From UBA1858 sp965262455 (GTDB lineage Bacteria; Pseudomonadota; Gammaproteobacteria; UBA4575), in NCBI GenBank assembly GCA_965262455.1, contig CBDHFH010000008.1, positions 744,001 to 808,000 on the forward strand: a stretch of 64,000 nt of DNA, read 5' to 3'. Of this stretch, positions 53,916 to 62,496 are shown in pieces. The position numbers and the translations under genes are program-made. The notes under the pieces were generated by a model. It had not been told where the DNA came from and searched no databases. It was given only the letters and a program-made list of their open reading frames with translations. The stretch's first letter is position 1. The number at the start of each line of letters is the position of its first letter.

Positions 53916-56228
53916 CTAGGGAGCACTATTTAGAGCTATAATATTACCTGTCTTAGCGATATCATTGTTTCTAGACTCACTATATAGGCCTATCTCCATC
54001 GTACCAGTATCTATCTCTTTGCTATCGATATTTTCTTTGATAATAAAATATTGAACTAATTCATTAAGAACTTCACTCTGCTCTTTCATGCTTCTCGCTG
54101 AAGCAGAGACTTGTTCGACAAGGACTGTGTTTTGTTGAGTGACTGAATCCATATCGATGATGGCTTTATTGACTTGACTAATACCTGCAGCTTGTTCCTG
54201 TGAGGCATTTGCTATGTCTGTAACTATTTCAGTTACTTTATTTATGCTATCAGTAATTACTTGCAATGTATCTCCAGATTCATTAACTAATCGACAACCT
54301 TCTTCAACTTTACAAGAACTGTCACTAATCAATTCTTTTATTTCTTTCGCAGCAGACGCACTTCGACCAGCCAAATTTCTCACCTCTGTGGCTACAACTG
54401 CAAATCCTTTACCATGTTCACCTGCCCTGGCAGCCTCTACAGAAGCATTTAATGCAAGTAGATTGGTCTGAAACGCAATCTCATCAATCACCGTAATAAT
54501 ATTTGTAATTTTTTCACTTGCTGCATTTATCTCATGCATTGCATTTATGGCTTTTTCTACAGTAACCGCTCCGTGCTGTGCTTGATTGCGTGTCGCAATT
54601 ACCAGTTTATCTGCTTCTTTTGTATTATGTGCATTCTGCTTAACCGTACTTGTCATTTGCTCCATACTAGATGAAGTACTCTCCAGGCTCGCTGCTTGCT
54701 CTTCTGTACGTTGACTTAAATCAAAATTACCTGCCGCAATTTTGTTTGCAGTCGTATGTACAGTCAAACTGCTATCACTAATTCTTTTTATAATTTTAGA
54801 TAACTGATAATTTGTACTATTGGCATCTTGTTTGAGATTATCAAAAGCGCCAAGATAGGTATCTTCAATTCTATATGTGAGGTCACCTTTGGACATTGCA
54901 CCAAGCACTCGCAGTGTATCATCAATTATTGATTCCGCTACTTCTACCAATTGATTAATACCATGACTAAGTTTTATGTAAAATCCTTGTTTATTTTCTA
55001 AGGACAAGCGATTAGATAGATCACCTGCTAATGCATTATCAACTAGTGATTGCACTTCTTCTTCAGTTGATATTTCATGCGTACGCTCTATCCATTCAAT
55101 CACAGTCCCAAGTAATTCATCACTTTCAGTCAATACTTTATTTGCTCTGCAATCAAATATTAAACTCCCAATATTGACTCTGGTGTGACTATGATCAGAA
55201 AGTACTTCATTGGTTTTCTGTTTGCATAATGCTTCAATGCTCATTTCTAGAACATCATCTGGAGTAAATGATGGATTTTGGTCTATAAAATGGCTCTCCT
55301 TTTCACGAAATGTATCCATCATCATATTATTGATATATGTTATACGATGATCGAGGTTAACCATCATCACATTAGTAGCGACATTATCTAGTGCTTGTTT
55401 AATCCTCATATTATGTTCAGCACGATCTTTGGCCACTCTCAATTTCTGCTGCATGGTATTCAGCGAAGATAAAAGTTGGCTTGTTTCATCTGTTCCCTGA
55501 ATATTTATTTCACTCGACAGGTCACCGTCGCCCATCTTGGTAGCAATAGCTACAGTACTTTTAATTGGTTGCAGCAACAATCTCACCGCTAAAATTGCAA
55601 GCAATATTCCCAAAATAATGCCAACTGTAACAGTTAGCATAATAAGGTTGAAAACCAAATTGCTTTTATCGGATAATTTTTTTAGTGAAACATCCAATTT
55701 ACTTTGTTCATTTTCCACAAGGGTATTAGCAATACCGCGTGCTTCTACATTAGCTTGATTTATTTTTTGAAAAAAATTCATTGCTACATCATCATCATTT
55801 TTCTTAGCAGCTTTTATAAGTTGCAGTTGACTAGGTCGCATTTCTTCAAGCAAGCCTGTTAAAGTTACCACTTGTTCATTTTGGCCATCAACCTCTGATA
55901 AGCGTTGCAGACTCTCATCAAGAATAGAAGTTGCCCTTATCGTATTGATTGCACTTTCCCTAATTTGAAGTTTTTCTTCTGCTGTAATCAAAGCTTGCAA
56001 TGCCACATCTAAATCACTTATTGCAATACCTGAAGATATCGCTGCTTTAACTCTCAGCTGTGAATTTTCTATTAATTTTTTTAAGCCTTGCTCTTGGTTT
56101 TTTACAAAAAAACCACTCCCTAATCCGATGGCAGTACTAAGGCACAAAAACAGAGCTACTAAACTTATTATTTTATAGCGCCAACTAATATGAGATAGAA
56201 AATTCTCTAATTGATTAATAATATTCAT
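53916..56228 (-). CDS. methyl-accepting chemotaxis protein
   Basis: 770 residues: a membrane helix (~19-37), a four-helix-bundle periplasmic domain, a second helix (~195-217), HAMP, a PAS-like segment (LDHRITYINNMMMDTFREK), a further HAMP-like linker and the MCP signalling domain with the hairpin tip DEIAFQTNLLALNASVEAARAGE (in two parts) and GKGFAVVATEVRNLAGRSA. No C-terminal NWETF-type pentapeptide. It is the last gene of an operon with two cytochromes and a cupredoxin (gap of 0 bp to the cytochrome gene), so it may respond to redox state or to what those proteins handle. Confidence 0.92.
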   Translation of the reverse strand: MNIINQLENFLSHISWRYKIISLVALFLCLSTAIGLGSGFFVKNQEQGLKKLIENSQLRVKAAISSGIAISDLDVALQALITAEEKLQIRESAINTIRATSILDESLQRLSEVDGQNEQVVTLTGLLEEMRPSQLQLIKAAKKNDDDVAMNFFQKINQANVEARGIANTLVENEQSKLDVSLKKLSDKSNLVFNLIMLTVTVGIILGILLAILAVRLLLQPIKSTVAIATKMGDGDLSSEINIQGTDETSQLLSSLNTMQQKLRVAKDRAEHNMRIKQALDNVATNVMMVNLDHRITYINNMMMDTFREKESHFIDQNPSFTPDDVLEMSIEALCKQKTNEVLSDHSHTRVNIGSLIFDCRANKVLTESDELLGTVIEWIERTHEISTEEEVQSLVDNALAGDLSNRLSLENKQGFYIKLSHGINQLVEVAESIIDDTLRVLGAMSKGDLTYRIEDTYLGAFDNLKQDANSTNYQLSKIIKRISDSSLTVHTTANKIAAGNFDLSQRTEEQAASLESTSSSMEQMTSTVKQNAHNTKEADKLVIATRNQAQHGAVTVEKAINAMHEINAASEKITNIITVIDEIAFQTNLLALNASVEAARAGEHGKGFAVVATEVRNLAGRSASAAKEIKELISDSSCKVEEGCRLVNESGDTLQVITDSINKVTEIVTDIANASQEQAAGISQVNKAIIDMDSVTQQNTVLVEQVSASARSMKEQSEVLNELVQYFIIKENIDSKEIDTGTMEIGLYSESRNNDIAKTGNIIALNSAP

Positions 56229-56936
56229 TTAATTATTTCTTAGTTGCCTAACATATAGAATGACCGACTGAATTTCAGCTTCAGTTAATTCGTCCTTCCA
56301 TGGAGGCATTTGAGGTGACCGTCCAATAGGCTCGCCTCCTTGTTCAATGATCAATCTCAAGTATTCATCCGGCACTGTACTTTCAGTCAAGTTATAGGGT
56401 GGTGGCTTTTTAATGATTTTCCTCATTTTCCCATCCCCTTCGCCTGAATCACCATGACATAAAGCGCATCTGGTTTTGTAAATATGTTGCCCTTTTGAAA
56501 CATCAGGACCACTCGCATTCACTGTATACTTTATGCGCTTTACTCCAGTCTCATAATCACTTCTGAGATGTAGAACAAAGTCAACAACGCTATTTACTTC
56601 TTGTTCTGTTAGCTCATCTTTCCAAGCAGGCGAGAGTTCACTCATTTCACCACTAGCACCTCCCCAAAGTACGGCGTCACGCACTGAAGCTTTATCAGTA
56701 GTATGTTTAGGCTGTAATAGATTTGTAGATGGATAATCATTTATGACTAGCGGGATCAATCCTTCCCCCATTGCAGTATTTCCATGACATAATGAACAGC
56801 GATCTAGATAAATACTCGCCCCATTATTTAAGACTCCATCATTAACAAAGTTATCATGATGAAGTTGCTCGTTTGCATTGACATAACTTAAGCAAACAAT
56901 TATGAATAGCGATAATCCTATCGCAATTTGCTTCAT
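56229..56936 (-). CDS. di-haem cytochrome c
   Basis: 235 residues: a signal peptide (IGLSLFIIVCLSYVNA) and two class I cytochrome c domains, each with CxxCH (LDRCSLCHGN; TRCALCHGD) and a distal Met region (ELSPAWKDELTEQEVNSV; PQMPPWKDELTEAEIQSV). Domain duplication is evident. Probably a periplasmic electron carrier for the peroxidase two genes upstream. Confidence 0.92.
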   Translation of the reverse strand: MKQIAIGLSLFIIVCLSYVNANEQLHHDNFVNDGVLNNGASIYLDRCSLCHGNTAMGEGLIPLVINDYPSTNLLQPKHTTDKASVRDAVLWGGASGEMSELSPAWKDELTEQEVNSVVDFVLHLRSDYETGVKRIKYTVNASGPDVSKGQHIYKTRCALCHGDSGEGDGKMRKIIKKPPPYNLTESTVPDEYLRLIIEQGGEPIGRSPQMPPWKDELTEAEIQSVILYVRQLRNN

Positions 56937-56938
56937 GA

Positions 56939-57268
56939 TTATTCCTCAACTTTTATGACCATTTTCATGTCAGGATGAATTGCACATTCAACTTCGATTT
57001 CACCTGCATTATCAAATGTGACTGATTTTTGCTCTCCTTGTGGATACGAACCTAAATCAAAAGTTTTACTATCCGATAAACTAAATACATTGTGGAAAAA
57101 TGGATCTTCATTTTTAAAATGCACCTTATCACCCACCTTGATAGTAAGTTCTGAAGTGCTAAACTCTTTATTAACTTGATCTACCGTGTGCTCTTCAGCT
57201 TGTAGATTGCACGATATTAGAAACACAAGTAAGGCTGTTATTATGCTAAATTTAGTTGAAATATTCAT
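56939..57268 (-). CDS. cupredoxin (plastocyanin-like) protein
   Basis: 109 residues, exported (FSIITALLVFLISCNLQA). One type 1 copper domain with ligands visible as His in DPFFHNVFSL and Cys-x3-His-x4-Met in VECAIHPDMKM. It resembles the plastocyanin-like partners often annotated beside MauG-type di-haem proteins. Two bases separate its stop from the cytochrome gene start. Confidence 0.9.
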   Translation of the reverse strand: MNISTKFSIITALLVFLISCNLQAEEHTVDQVNKEFSTSELTIKVGDKVHFKNEDPFFHNVFSLSDSKTFDLGSYPQGEQKSVTFDNAGEIEVECAIHPDMKMVIKVEE

Positions 57269-57300
57269 TTGATTCTCCCATCGAAAGTATGTTGATGAAT

Positions 57301-58401
57301 TTATTCTTCATTTAAAGGTTTACTTAACTTCACTTGCATTACTGATCCACTAGGCAAACCAGGTAAAACAAACATTGTTGGAAAAGAAGTTAATGCATGC
57401 ATAAACTCAACTAGATCTGCTTTTTCTTGCGCGGTCAGAGTCAACGATTTCATATTCGGTGATATATTTTCTTTCACCACCCCACCTGTAATATAGTGTT
57501 CAACTACATCCTCAAGGGTCTCTGCTGATCCATCATGAAAGTATGGTGCTGTTAACTCAATGTCACGAATAGTGGGTGTTTTGAATGCCCCTCTCATGAG
57601 ATTAATAGGTTTTTCCTCATAGCGCCCTAAGTCTGGCGATTCGACATCAAATGAAGCTAAACCTAAATTATGAAATCCATTGTCTGTAAAGTTGGGCGCT
57701 TGATGGCAAACAACGCAGTTTCCTTTGTCTTTATCTAAAAAAACTTTAAAACCTCTTACCTGCTGAGCTGTCATTGCGGTTTCGTCGCCCTTCACCCATC
57801 TATCAAATGAAGAGTTATTACTAATAATCGTTCGTTCGAAAGAAGCAATTGCTTTTGAAACTGTTTCTCTTGTTATCTCTTCGCCTGGATACGCTTGATT
57901 GAAAGCAGCTTTATACCGTTCACTGTTTTTTAACCATGAGAAAAGAGAATAAAAGTCCATATTCATTTCTTCTTCAGCCTCTAAAGGCCCCAATGCCTGG
58001 TCTTCTAAAGTTCTCTCTCTACCATCCCACATTTGAATGGTATTAAATGCTGTATTTATGATTGTAGGTGTAGCTCTACCTAATACTTTACTTTTATGAC
58101 CCAATGCTTTTGACTGACCATCAGACCAACCAAGCATGGGATTGTGGCAGGATGCACATGACATGTTTCCATCACCACTCAATCGTGGATCAAAAAACAA
58201 CATTTTTCCTAACGCAACTCGATGAATATTTGGCTCGTTATTTTCCGGATAAGGTGGCTGATCTGGAAGTAGCCATTCTTGTAAAGTATCGTGACCCGGT
58301 TCTATAGTGTATTTACCAATAACATCACTCGCATTTGCTGATGTACTCAATATTGCCGCCACTACTACGAAAAAACATTTATACATCCCTGAAAAAAACA
58401 T
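57301..58401 (-). CDS. di-haem cytochrome c peroxidase / MauG-family protein
   Basis: 366 residues: signal peptide (FFVVVAAILSTSANA), first haem site CASCHNP near residue 80, second CVVCHQAP near 230, the peroxidase calcium/electron region (FDPRLSGDGNMSC) and the family end FKTPTIRDIELTAPYFHDGSAETLEDVV (in two parts). It reduces peroxide or, like MauG, oxidises a partner protein. First gene of the operon with cupredoxin, cytochrome c and chemoreceptor. Confidence 0.92.
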   Translation of the reverse strand: MFFSGMYKCFFVVVAAILSTSANASDVIGKYTIEPGHDTLQEWLLPDQPPYPENNEPNIHRVALGKMLFFDPRLSGDGNMSCASCHNPMLGWSDGQSKALGHKSKVLGRATPTIINTAFNTIQMWDGRERTLEDQALGPLEAEEEMNMDFYSLFSWLKNSERYKAAFNQAYPGEEITRETVSKAIASFERTIISNNSSFDRWVKGDETAMTAQQVRGFKVFLDKDKGNCVVCHQAPNFTDNGFHNLGLASFDVESPDLGRYEEKPINLMRGAFKTPTIRDIELTAPYFHDGSAETLEDVVEHYITGGVVKENISPNMKSLTLTAQEKADLVEFMHALTSFPTMFVLPGLPSGSVMQVKLSKPLNEE

Positions 58402-58725
58402 CAGAGTCCCTCCGTAAAACTTGTGATAATAATTTCAATAAACAACAGATTTATTCTTATTCTGATTGTAAACTCACAACTTTTTCGGCTATACGGATCT
58501 TTTCTTTAATTTTTTCATGCTTGACAATAATAACCAGGAAATTAATAGATTATTATTTTTATCAGTAAGTTACATGATAATTGGTTGATGAAATAATAAA
58601 ATACTGATACATAAAAAATGATTATGCAATATAAAAGTGCGATAGATGGTATGACTTATTAAAAATATACATTAGATACATTTAGATAAATAATCACTGG
58701 ATAGTGAAGTATTTGATTAGATCTA
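58402..58725. other. intergenic, promoter region of the peroxidase operon
   Basis: About 320 very AT-rich bases; GGAGGGAC lies before the peroxidase start. I see no FNR box or other operator. Confidence 0.4.
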
Positions 58726-58754
58726 ATGGCCACTTATGCGCCGAATGCAGACAT
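58726..58754 (-). repeat. palindromic repeat copy 7, inverted orientation
   Basis: Reads CATGTCTGCATT-CGGCGCA-TAAGTGGCCAT on the minus strand. It overlaps the start region of the ASCH gene, which probably begins at the ATG in its right arm. Confidence 0.75.
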
Positions 58755-59184
58755 GCCCACATATATAAATATTGAGGAAATATTAGAAAAATATCCTGGA
58801 GCAGCAATTTTTGATTTTGGCGATAGCAAGCAGTTATCAGATAAGTTGCTAGCTTTAGTCCGCTGTGGAAAAAAGACAGCGACTTGTTCAGCTTTACGTG
58901 AGTATATTGAAGAGGGAGAAATATTACCCGAGGTAGGAAGAAGAGATATTGCAGTTCATTATGAAGATCGAAAACCAGCACTTGTGATCGAAACCACTGA
59001 AGTCACCCAAAAAAGATTTTGTGATGTTGATGAGTCGTTTGCATTAGCAGAAGGTGAAAATGACAATCTTTCAGGATGGAGGCGTGATCATCAAGCTTAT
59101 TTTGAGCGTAATGGTGGTTTTCATGAAGAGATGATCTTGGTATGTGAACGGTTTAAATTGATTGAGGACTTTCAACAACAGTAA
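58753..59184 (+). CDS. ASCH-domain protein
   Basis: 143 residues of a single ASCH (YqfB-like) domain, an RNA-binding fold: GAAIFDFGDSKQLSDKLLALV, KTATCSALREY, EVGRRDIAVHYEDRKPALVIE and YFERNGGFHEEMILVCERF. I start at MPTYINIEE. A more upstream ATG would translate the repeat arm and is not family sequence. It heads a plus-strand group of three small genes. Confidence 0.85.
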   Translation: MPTYINIEEILEKYPGAAIFDFGDSKQLSDKLLALVRCGKKTATCSALREYIEEGEILPEVGRRDIAVHYEDRKPALVIETTEVTQKRFCDVDESFALAEGENDNLSGWRRDHQAYFERNGGFHEEMILVCERFKLIEDFQQQ

Positions 59185-59192
59185 AACTATCA

Positions 59193-59220
59193 ATGATCGC
59201 TATTGCGCCGGAAGAAGACG
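59193..59220 (-). repeat. palindromic repeat copy 8, inverted orientation
   Basis: Minus strand reads CGTCTTCTTC-CGGCGCA-ATAGCGATCAT: canonical loop, one arm degenerate. It is 9 bp after the ASCH stop codon, so its orientation relative to the gene is the same as in the minus-strand units. Confidence 0.7.
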
Positions 59221-59275
59221 TTAATTTTTATGTGTACTACCTTTTCCCTGCCAACCATGACTGAATGGAATGACT

Positions 59276-59707
59276 ATGAAATATGACGATGCATCTTGGC
59301 ATTATGGAGGAGACTTTCCTTCAAATTTACCCAATAAAGCTGGAGCAACTCACATTGGTTTATTCGTGGCTTGGTGTCAGTTAAATGGCCTCGGCAGTGA
59401 TCTTCATAATGATGATTTGTCAGAGGAACTAGAGAAGTTAAAGCAAAGACAATTTACTCCTGGCGCATGGTTTATTACTGCTTGTGATGAAAAATTCACA
59501 GATGAAGACCTCACTGATCAAGGCAATCTATTCGCTGATTTTTACTACTATGATGAGGATACATCAAACTATCTAAATGATTATTTAGATATATTAGGTG
59601 AAGATTTTGAATCACTATATGAAGCACCCGATACTTGGGAGTCGTATGACAAGCTAGCATCTATTATTAAAAATAGATTTGAGGAATGGAAGTCAACTAA
59701 TAGCTGA
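59276..59707 (+). CDS. DUF7832-like hypothetical protein
   Basis: 143 residues. The segment KYDDASWHYGGDFP ... THIGLFVAWCQLNGLGSDLH matches, from memory, a family of small acidic proteins found in cassettes and polymorphic-toxin immunity loci. An ATG two codons upstream is equally possible. Very acidic, soluble; function unknown. It lies 15 bp before the VOC gene, with no repeat between them. Confidence 0.75.
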   Translation: MKYDDASWHYGGDFPSNLPNKAGATHIGLFVAWCQLNGLGSDLHNDDLSEELEKLKQRQFTPGAWFITACDEKFTDEDLTDQGNLFADFYYYDEDTSNYLNDYLDILGEDFESLYEAPDTWESYDKLASIIKNRFEEWKSTNS

Positions 59708-59721
59708 CATTACTATTTAAC

Positions 59722-60087
59722 ATGAAAGCTTTATTCATCTCATTCCCAGCCTCTGATTACCAAGCGAGTAAGCAATTCTATGAAGATGTTTTAGGCTTTC
59801 AAATTAAGCGCGAATTTGAAGGCCTCCCCCATAATTTCACTGACTACCAGATTGGAAACATCTATTTAAAACTATTTGAATGGAAAGATGAATGGTTTGG
59901 GAGTGGTCACTCTGGATTGTTTATTGAAACTGATGACATTGATACCATTGTTACTCGCATTAGAGATAATGGTGGTAAAACAACTGATATCACTGTTCAC
60001 GAATGGGGTGGTAGATGCTGCTCAGTCACAGATCCTTTCGGAAATATTTTTGACTTGATTGACTCAAATATGAAAGGCAAAGCTTAA
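59722..60087 (+). CDS. VOC-family protein
   Basis: 121 residues, one VOC domain with paired beta-alpha-beta units: FPASDYQASKQFYEDVLGFQ, and GLFIETDDIDTIVTRIRDNG ... RCCSVTDPFGNIFDLID. Glyoxalase/dioxygenase-like fold; metal and substrate cannot be inferred. Not closely alike to the other VOC gene at 45.2 kb. Confidence 0.9.
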   Translation: MKALFISFPASDYQASKQFYEDVLGFQIKREFEGLPHNFTDYQIGNIYLKLFEWKDEWFGSGHSGLFIETDDIDTIVTRIRDNGGKTTDITVHEWGGRCCSVTDPFGNIFDLIDSNMKGKA

Positions 60088-60094
60088 TCTTCCC

Positions 60095-60113
60095 AATGAC
60101 CACTTTTGCGCTG
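60095..60113 (-). repeat. half palindromic repeat (copy 9)
   Basis: AATGACCACTTTTGCGCTG: one arm and the loop only, 8 bp after the VOC stop codon. The second arm is gone. Confidence 0.55.
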
Positions 60114-60312
60114 TTTTAATAACGCACCCTTTGACTTCAATCGCATGATTATGGGCGGCTTCGATGTGTTGGTCGATCTGTAGGTATAAAGAAATGGCTA
60201 ATAACTTAGTTTATGTGAGTTTAATAATTACATACTAAATAGTATCATTAGTATAGATTGTTCATTACCTTATAGCACTTATTCAAACTCTTAAGAATAT
60301 TCAGACTATAAA

Positions 60313-60651
60313 ATGGCTACTTTAGAAAACATTATAAGTAAAAACATAGAAGCTCGAAAATTAAAATCTTTAGTTAAAACATTCCTAAAAACTAATGATA
60401 TCAATTTTGCTGAACTTGAAGTCATGTATTACATTAATCATCATAAAGAAGCCAACCCATCAGAAATTGCTAATCATCTTTGCAGTGAACGGGCAACAAT
60501 CTCTCGTTGTTTAAGAACACTGAATGAAAAATCACTCATCACATATAACTATGATGCTGGTGATAAAAGAATGGTATTTGTGACTTTATCCAATAATGGT
60601 ATAGCACTTTTTAAAAATATTAATAAATTCGTATCGAAAAACTCGCTCTAA
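60313..60651 (+). CDS. MarR-type transcriptional regulator
   Basis: 112 residues with a winged HTH: NFAELEVMYYINHHKEANPSEIANHL, recognition helix SERATISRCLRTLNEKSL, and wing YDAGDKRMVFVTLSNNG. Shorter than usual (~140), lacking most of the outer dimer helices. No divergent target gene is evident. Confidence 0.82.
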   Translation: MATLENIISKNIEARKLKSLVKTFLKTNDINFAELEVMYYINHHKEANPSEIANHLCSERATISRCLRTLNEKSLITYNYDAGDKRMVFVTLSNNGIALFKNINKFVSKNSL

Positions 60652-60791
60652 GCCCTCTCTAGAACAATCTCTTCATTACCCAATGGCGTCATCATCAATT
60701 CTATCTCTTCTCGCTCCTTGGAAATAAACCAATTCTCATAATTGTCTTTTTGCAAGATCACTGGCATGCGATGATGAATCTTTGACATCAT
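60648..60791 (-). pseudogene. 3' remnant of an SRAP (YedK-type) gene
   Basis: 47 residues, MMSKIHHRMPVILQKDNYENW then PLGNEEIVLERA. This fits the C-terminal end of SOS response-associated peptidases (IH-x-RMPVIL-x-x-x-x-x-x-W). The catalytic N-terminal Cys and the rest are absent. It has an AAGGAG in front by chance or re-use, and overlaps the end of the next gene in another frame. Confidence 0.7.
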
Positions 60792-60993
60792 CCTCTCCTT
60801 TCTTATCGCAAAGATCATCCGACAAATCTCTAATTTCATGGATCTTGTTTCTTGCAGTGAAAAGACTCGTCACGATGGTTTGATCATCGATCTCTGCAAA
60901 GGGCTGACTGATCTCATTGAAATAAACAAGCAGTAACTCAATAATTGAAATGGCTTCTAATGCATTCATTTGAACATCATCGACTTTACTCAT
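60736..60993 (-). CDS. small hypothetical protein, paralogue of the next gene, altered 3' end
   Basis: 85 residues. Residues ~5-62 (DVQMNALEAISIIELLLVYF ... TARNKIHEIRDLSDDL) align with the neighbour's central part. From about KKGED onward it reads through the SRAP remnant in another frame, so its original C-terminus is probably lost. DUF3077-like by eye. Overlaps its neighbour by 4 bp. Confidence 0.6.
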   Translation of the reverse strand: MSKVDDVQMNALEAISIIELLLVYFNEISQPFAEIDDQTIVTSLFTARNKIHEIRDLSDDLCDKKGEDDVKDSSSHASDLAKRQL

Positions 60994-61268
60994 TTAGCAC
61001 CTCCCACTACATTGTTTGCATTGAGATTCTCCAAACTCTGGCGATCTATCTCACCCGCCATCTCACTAATCTCATCAGCCTTGTTGCTTGCAGTCCAAAT
61101 CACACTCGAAACAGTGTGATCTAAAACTTCCGGCAATGGATCGGCCACATGACAAAGATATGCGTGAACAATATCGCATAGCGATCTCACTTCTAAGGCC
61201 GCCAACTGAATATCATCAATTAGTTCTTTATTTGATTTTTTATGAGTTTGAATTGGTTCAACAGACAT
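60990..61268 (-). CDS. small hypothetical protein (DUF3077-like)
   Basis: 92 residues; core DIQLAALEVRSLCDIVHAYL and VSSVIWTASNKADEISEMAGEI. A tandem copy follows with a 4-bp overlap. Helical, no membrane segment. RBS GGAGAACAA before the ATG. Function unknown; such proteins are common on phages and islands. Confidence 0.65.
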   Translation of the reverse strand: MSVEPIQTHKKSNKELIDDIQLAALEVRSLCDIVHAYLCHVADPLPEVLDHTVSSVIWTASNKADEISEMAGEIDRQSLENLNANNVVGGAK

Positions 61269-61441
61269 GGTTGTTCTCCTATATATTATGTATAAACGTA
61301 GTTAAAAATGAACCTACGAAACATTAATGAGAACGAAGTGAACTAAACGTATATGAAACCGTATATAATGGGAATGTATATAGAGACTCTTTGAATTAAC
61401 TACTTATATTACAATAGCTTATAGGCGTTTTTTTAAAGAGC

Positions 61442-61499
61442 TGGCGGAGAGGGAGGGATTCGAACCCCCGGACGGTTTAACCCGTCAACGGTTTTCAAG
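61442..61499 (-). other. 3' part of tRNA-Ser(TGA), likely attachment-site remnant
   Basis: Reading the minus strand: CTTGAAAACC (anticodon loop, TGA), variable arm GACGG-TTAAA-CCGTC, T-loop GGTTCGAATCC, acceptor CCTCTCC and GCCA. The 5' half of the gene is absent. Such a fragment is what remains at the far end of an element integrated in a Ser tRNA. By orientation the element lies to the right, with the intact tRNA beyond the window. Sequence of the type TTGGTACAAAATTGGTACA follows at ~61597. Confidence 0.75.
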
Positions 61500-61663
61500 T
61501 TCGTCTTAAGCCCACGACAATCCTAGACAATTACAATGATATCAGTCATTTACCGACTGATCAATTATAGTGGGTTATAGGTATTTATTGGGGTCATTGG
61601 TACAAAATTGGTACATTCTACATGCAGTCAAATATCTTTCTTTGACTTTACTTACTAGATTAA

Positions 61664-61694
61664 TGATGCCTGCTTTCGGCGCAAAAGCTGTCAT
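61664..61694 (+). repeat. palindromic repeat copy 10
   Basis: ATGATGCCTGCTTT-CGGCGCA-AAAGCTGTCAT, stem with a few mismatches. The TCA at its end is the stop codon of the 94-residue gene. Confidence 0.85.
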
Positions 61695-61975
61695 TCAATT
61701 GAAATTTTAATAGGTTTAAACTTAGAGTAGAGCATCAAACCTAGTTTTACGATTATTCCTAGAGCAAACCCCCAGAAAATGAAGACTAAGGGCAAGATAA
61801 GCATATATAAATCCAACTGTCCTATGATTTCCTCATTACCAGTGATTAGCCCAGCTAAAATAGTTATCACTGTCAAGAAAATCCAGAAAGCCAACATAAA
61901 CATAGTGAAACCAATCATTACCACTTTGACAACGAACTCTATTGGCAATTTATTTTCTTTAGCAACTAAGTTCAC
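61691..61975 (-). CDS. small two-helix membrane protein
   Basis: 94 residues with two long hydrophobic segments (VVMIGFTMFMLAFWIFLTVI and YMLILPLVFIFWGFALGIIV) and a basic tail. Its stop codon lies inside a palindromic repeat, and GGAGAC precedes the start. No family recognised. Confidence 0.7.
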   Translation of the reverse strand: MNLVAKENKLPIEFVVKVVMIGFTMFMLAFWIFLTVITILAGLITGNEEIIGQLDLYMLILPLVFIFWGFALGIIVKLGLMLYSKFKPIKISIE

Positions 61976-61978
61976 ATT

Positions 61979-62005
61979 GTCTCCTTACGGCGCAATAGCG
62001 GTCAT
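61979..62005 (+). repeat. palindromic repeat copy 11
   Basis: GTCTCCTTA-CGGCGCA-ATAGCGGTCAT; the right arm is intact, the left arm partly. It overlaps the Shine-Dalgarno region of the gene on its left and ends 13 bp before the stop of the gene on its right. Confidence 0.75.
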
Positions 62006-62017
62006 TTGACAGATCTT

Positions 62018-62416
62018 TTATTTTAGCTGGCTAAATAAATACTCTGGGTCAAAGTAACCTATTACTTTTTTCACTTTACCATTTTCAACGGTAATAAAAT
62101 CACAACCCGGAAGACTTATCTCTCGATTAGTAGGCGCGTAATCCCCAACTGGCCCTTTATGAGTGCCGAATAATATCCAAGGGGCAGCAACTATGCCGTT
62201 ACTTGCAACAGTATTGCTGATGAGTTCCAATTTAAGGTCAGGAAATGCTGCGAACAAAGAACTGGCATAATCTGCGTAAGCTTGACCAGATAAATTATCT
62301 CCGCCAACAGGATCACTGTAAGTCCCATCTGGTGTCAATGAGCCTAGGATTGCATCAGTATCATGACTATCCCATGCATCAAAATAAGCTTTTACTGCAT
62401 CAGTTTCTGAACTCAT
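62018..62416 (-). CDS. NTF2-like (SnoaL-type) protein
   Basis: 132 residues, one NTF2-like cone fold: AVKAYFDAWDSHDTDAILGSL, GTYSDPVGGDNLSGQAYADYA and LPGCDFITVENGKVKKVIGYFDP. Relatives include SnoaL-type cyclases, ketosteroid isomerase-like and nuclear transport factor 2 families. Activity unknown. Start ATG after GGGGG. Confidence 0.88.
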   Translation of the reverse strand: MSSETDAVKAYFDAWDSHDTDAILGSLTPDGTYSDPVGGDNLSGQAYADYASSLFAAFPDLKLELISNTVASNGIVAAPWILFGTHKGPVGDYAPTNREISLPGCDFITVENGKVKKVIGYFDPEYLFSQLK

Positions 62417-62467
62417 GATTAACCCCCTTATTTTATTAAACTAATATTATAAATAAGTGTATCAAAC

Positions 62468-62496
62468 ATGACTGCTTTCGGCGCAAAAGCGGTCAT
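62468..62496 (+). repeat. palindromic repeat copy 12
   Basis: ATGACTGCTTT-CGGCGCA-AAAGCGGTCAT, the cleanest copy: 11-bp stem with one G-T pair. The stop codon of the 55-residue gene lies in its right arm. Confidence 0.9.
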
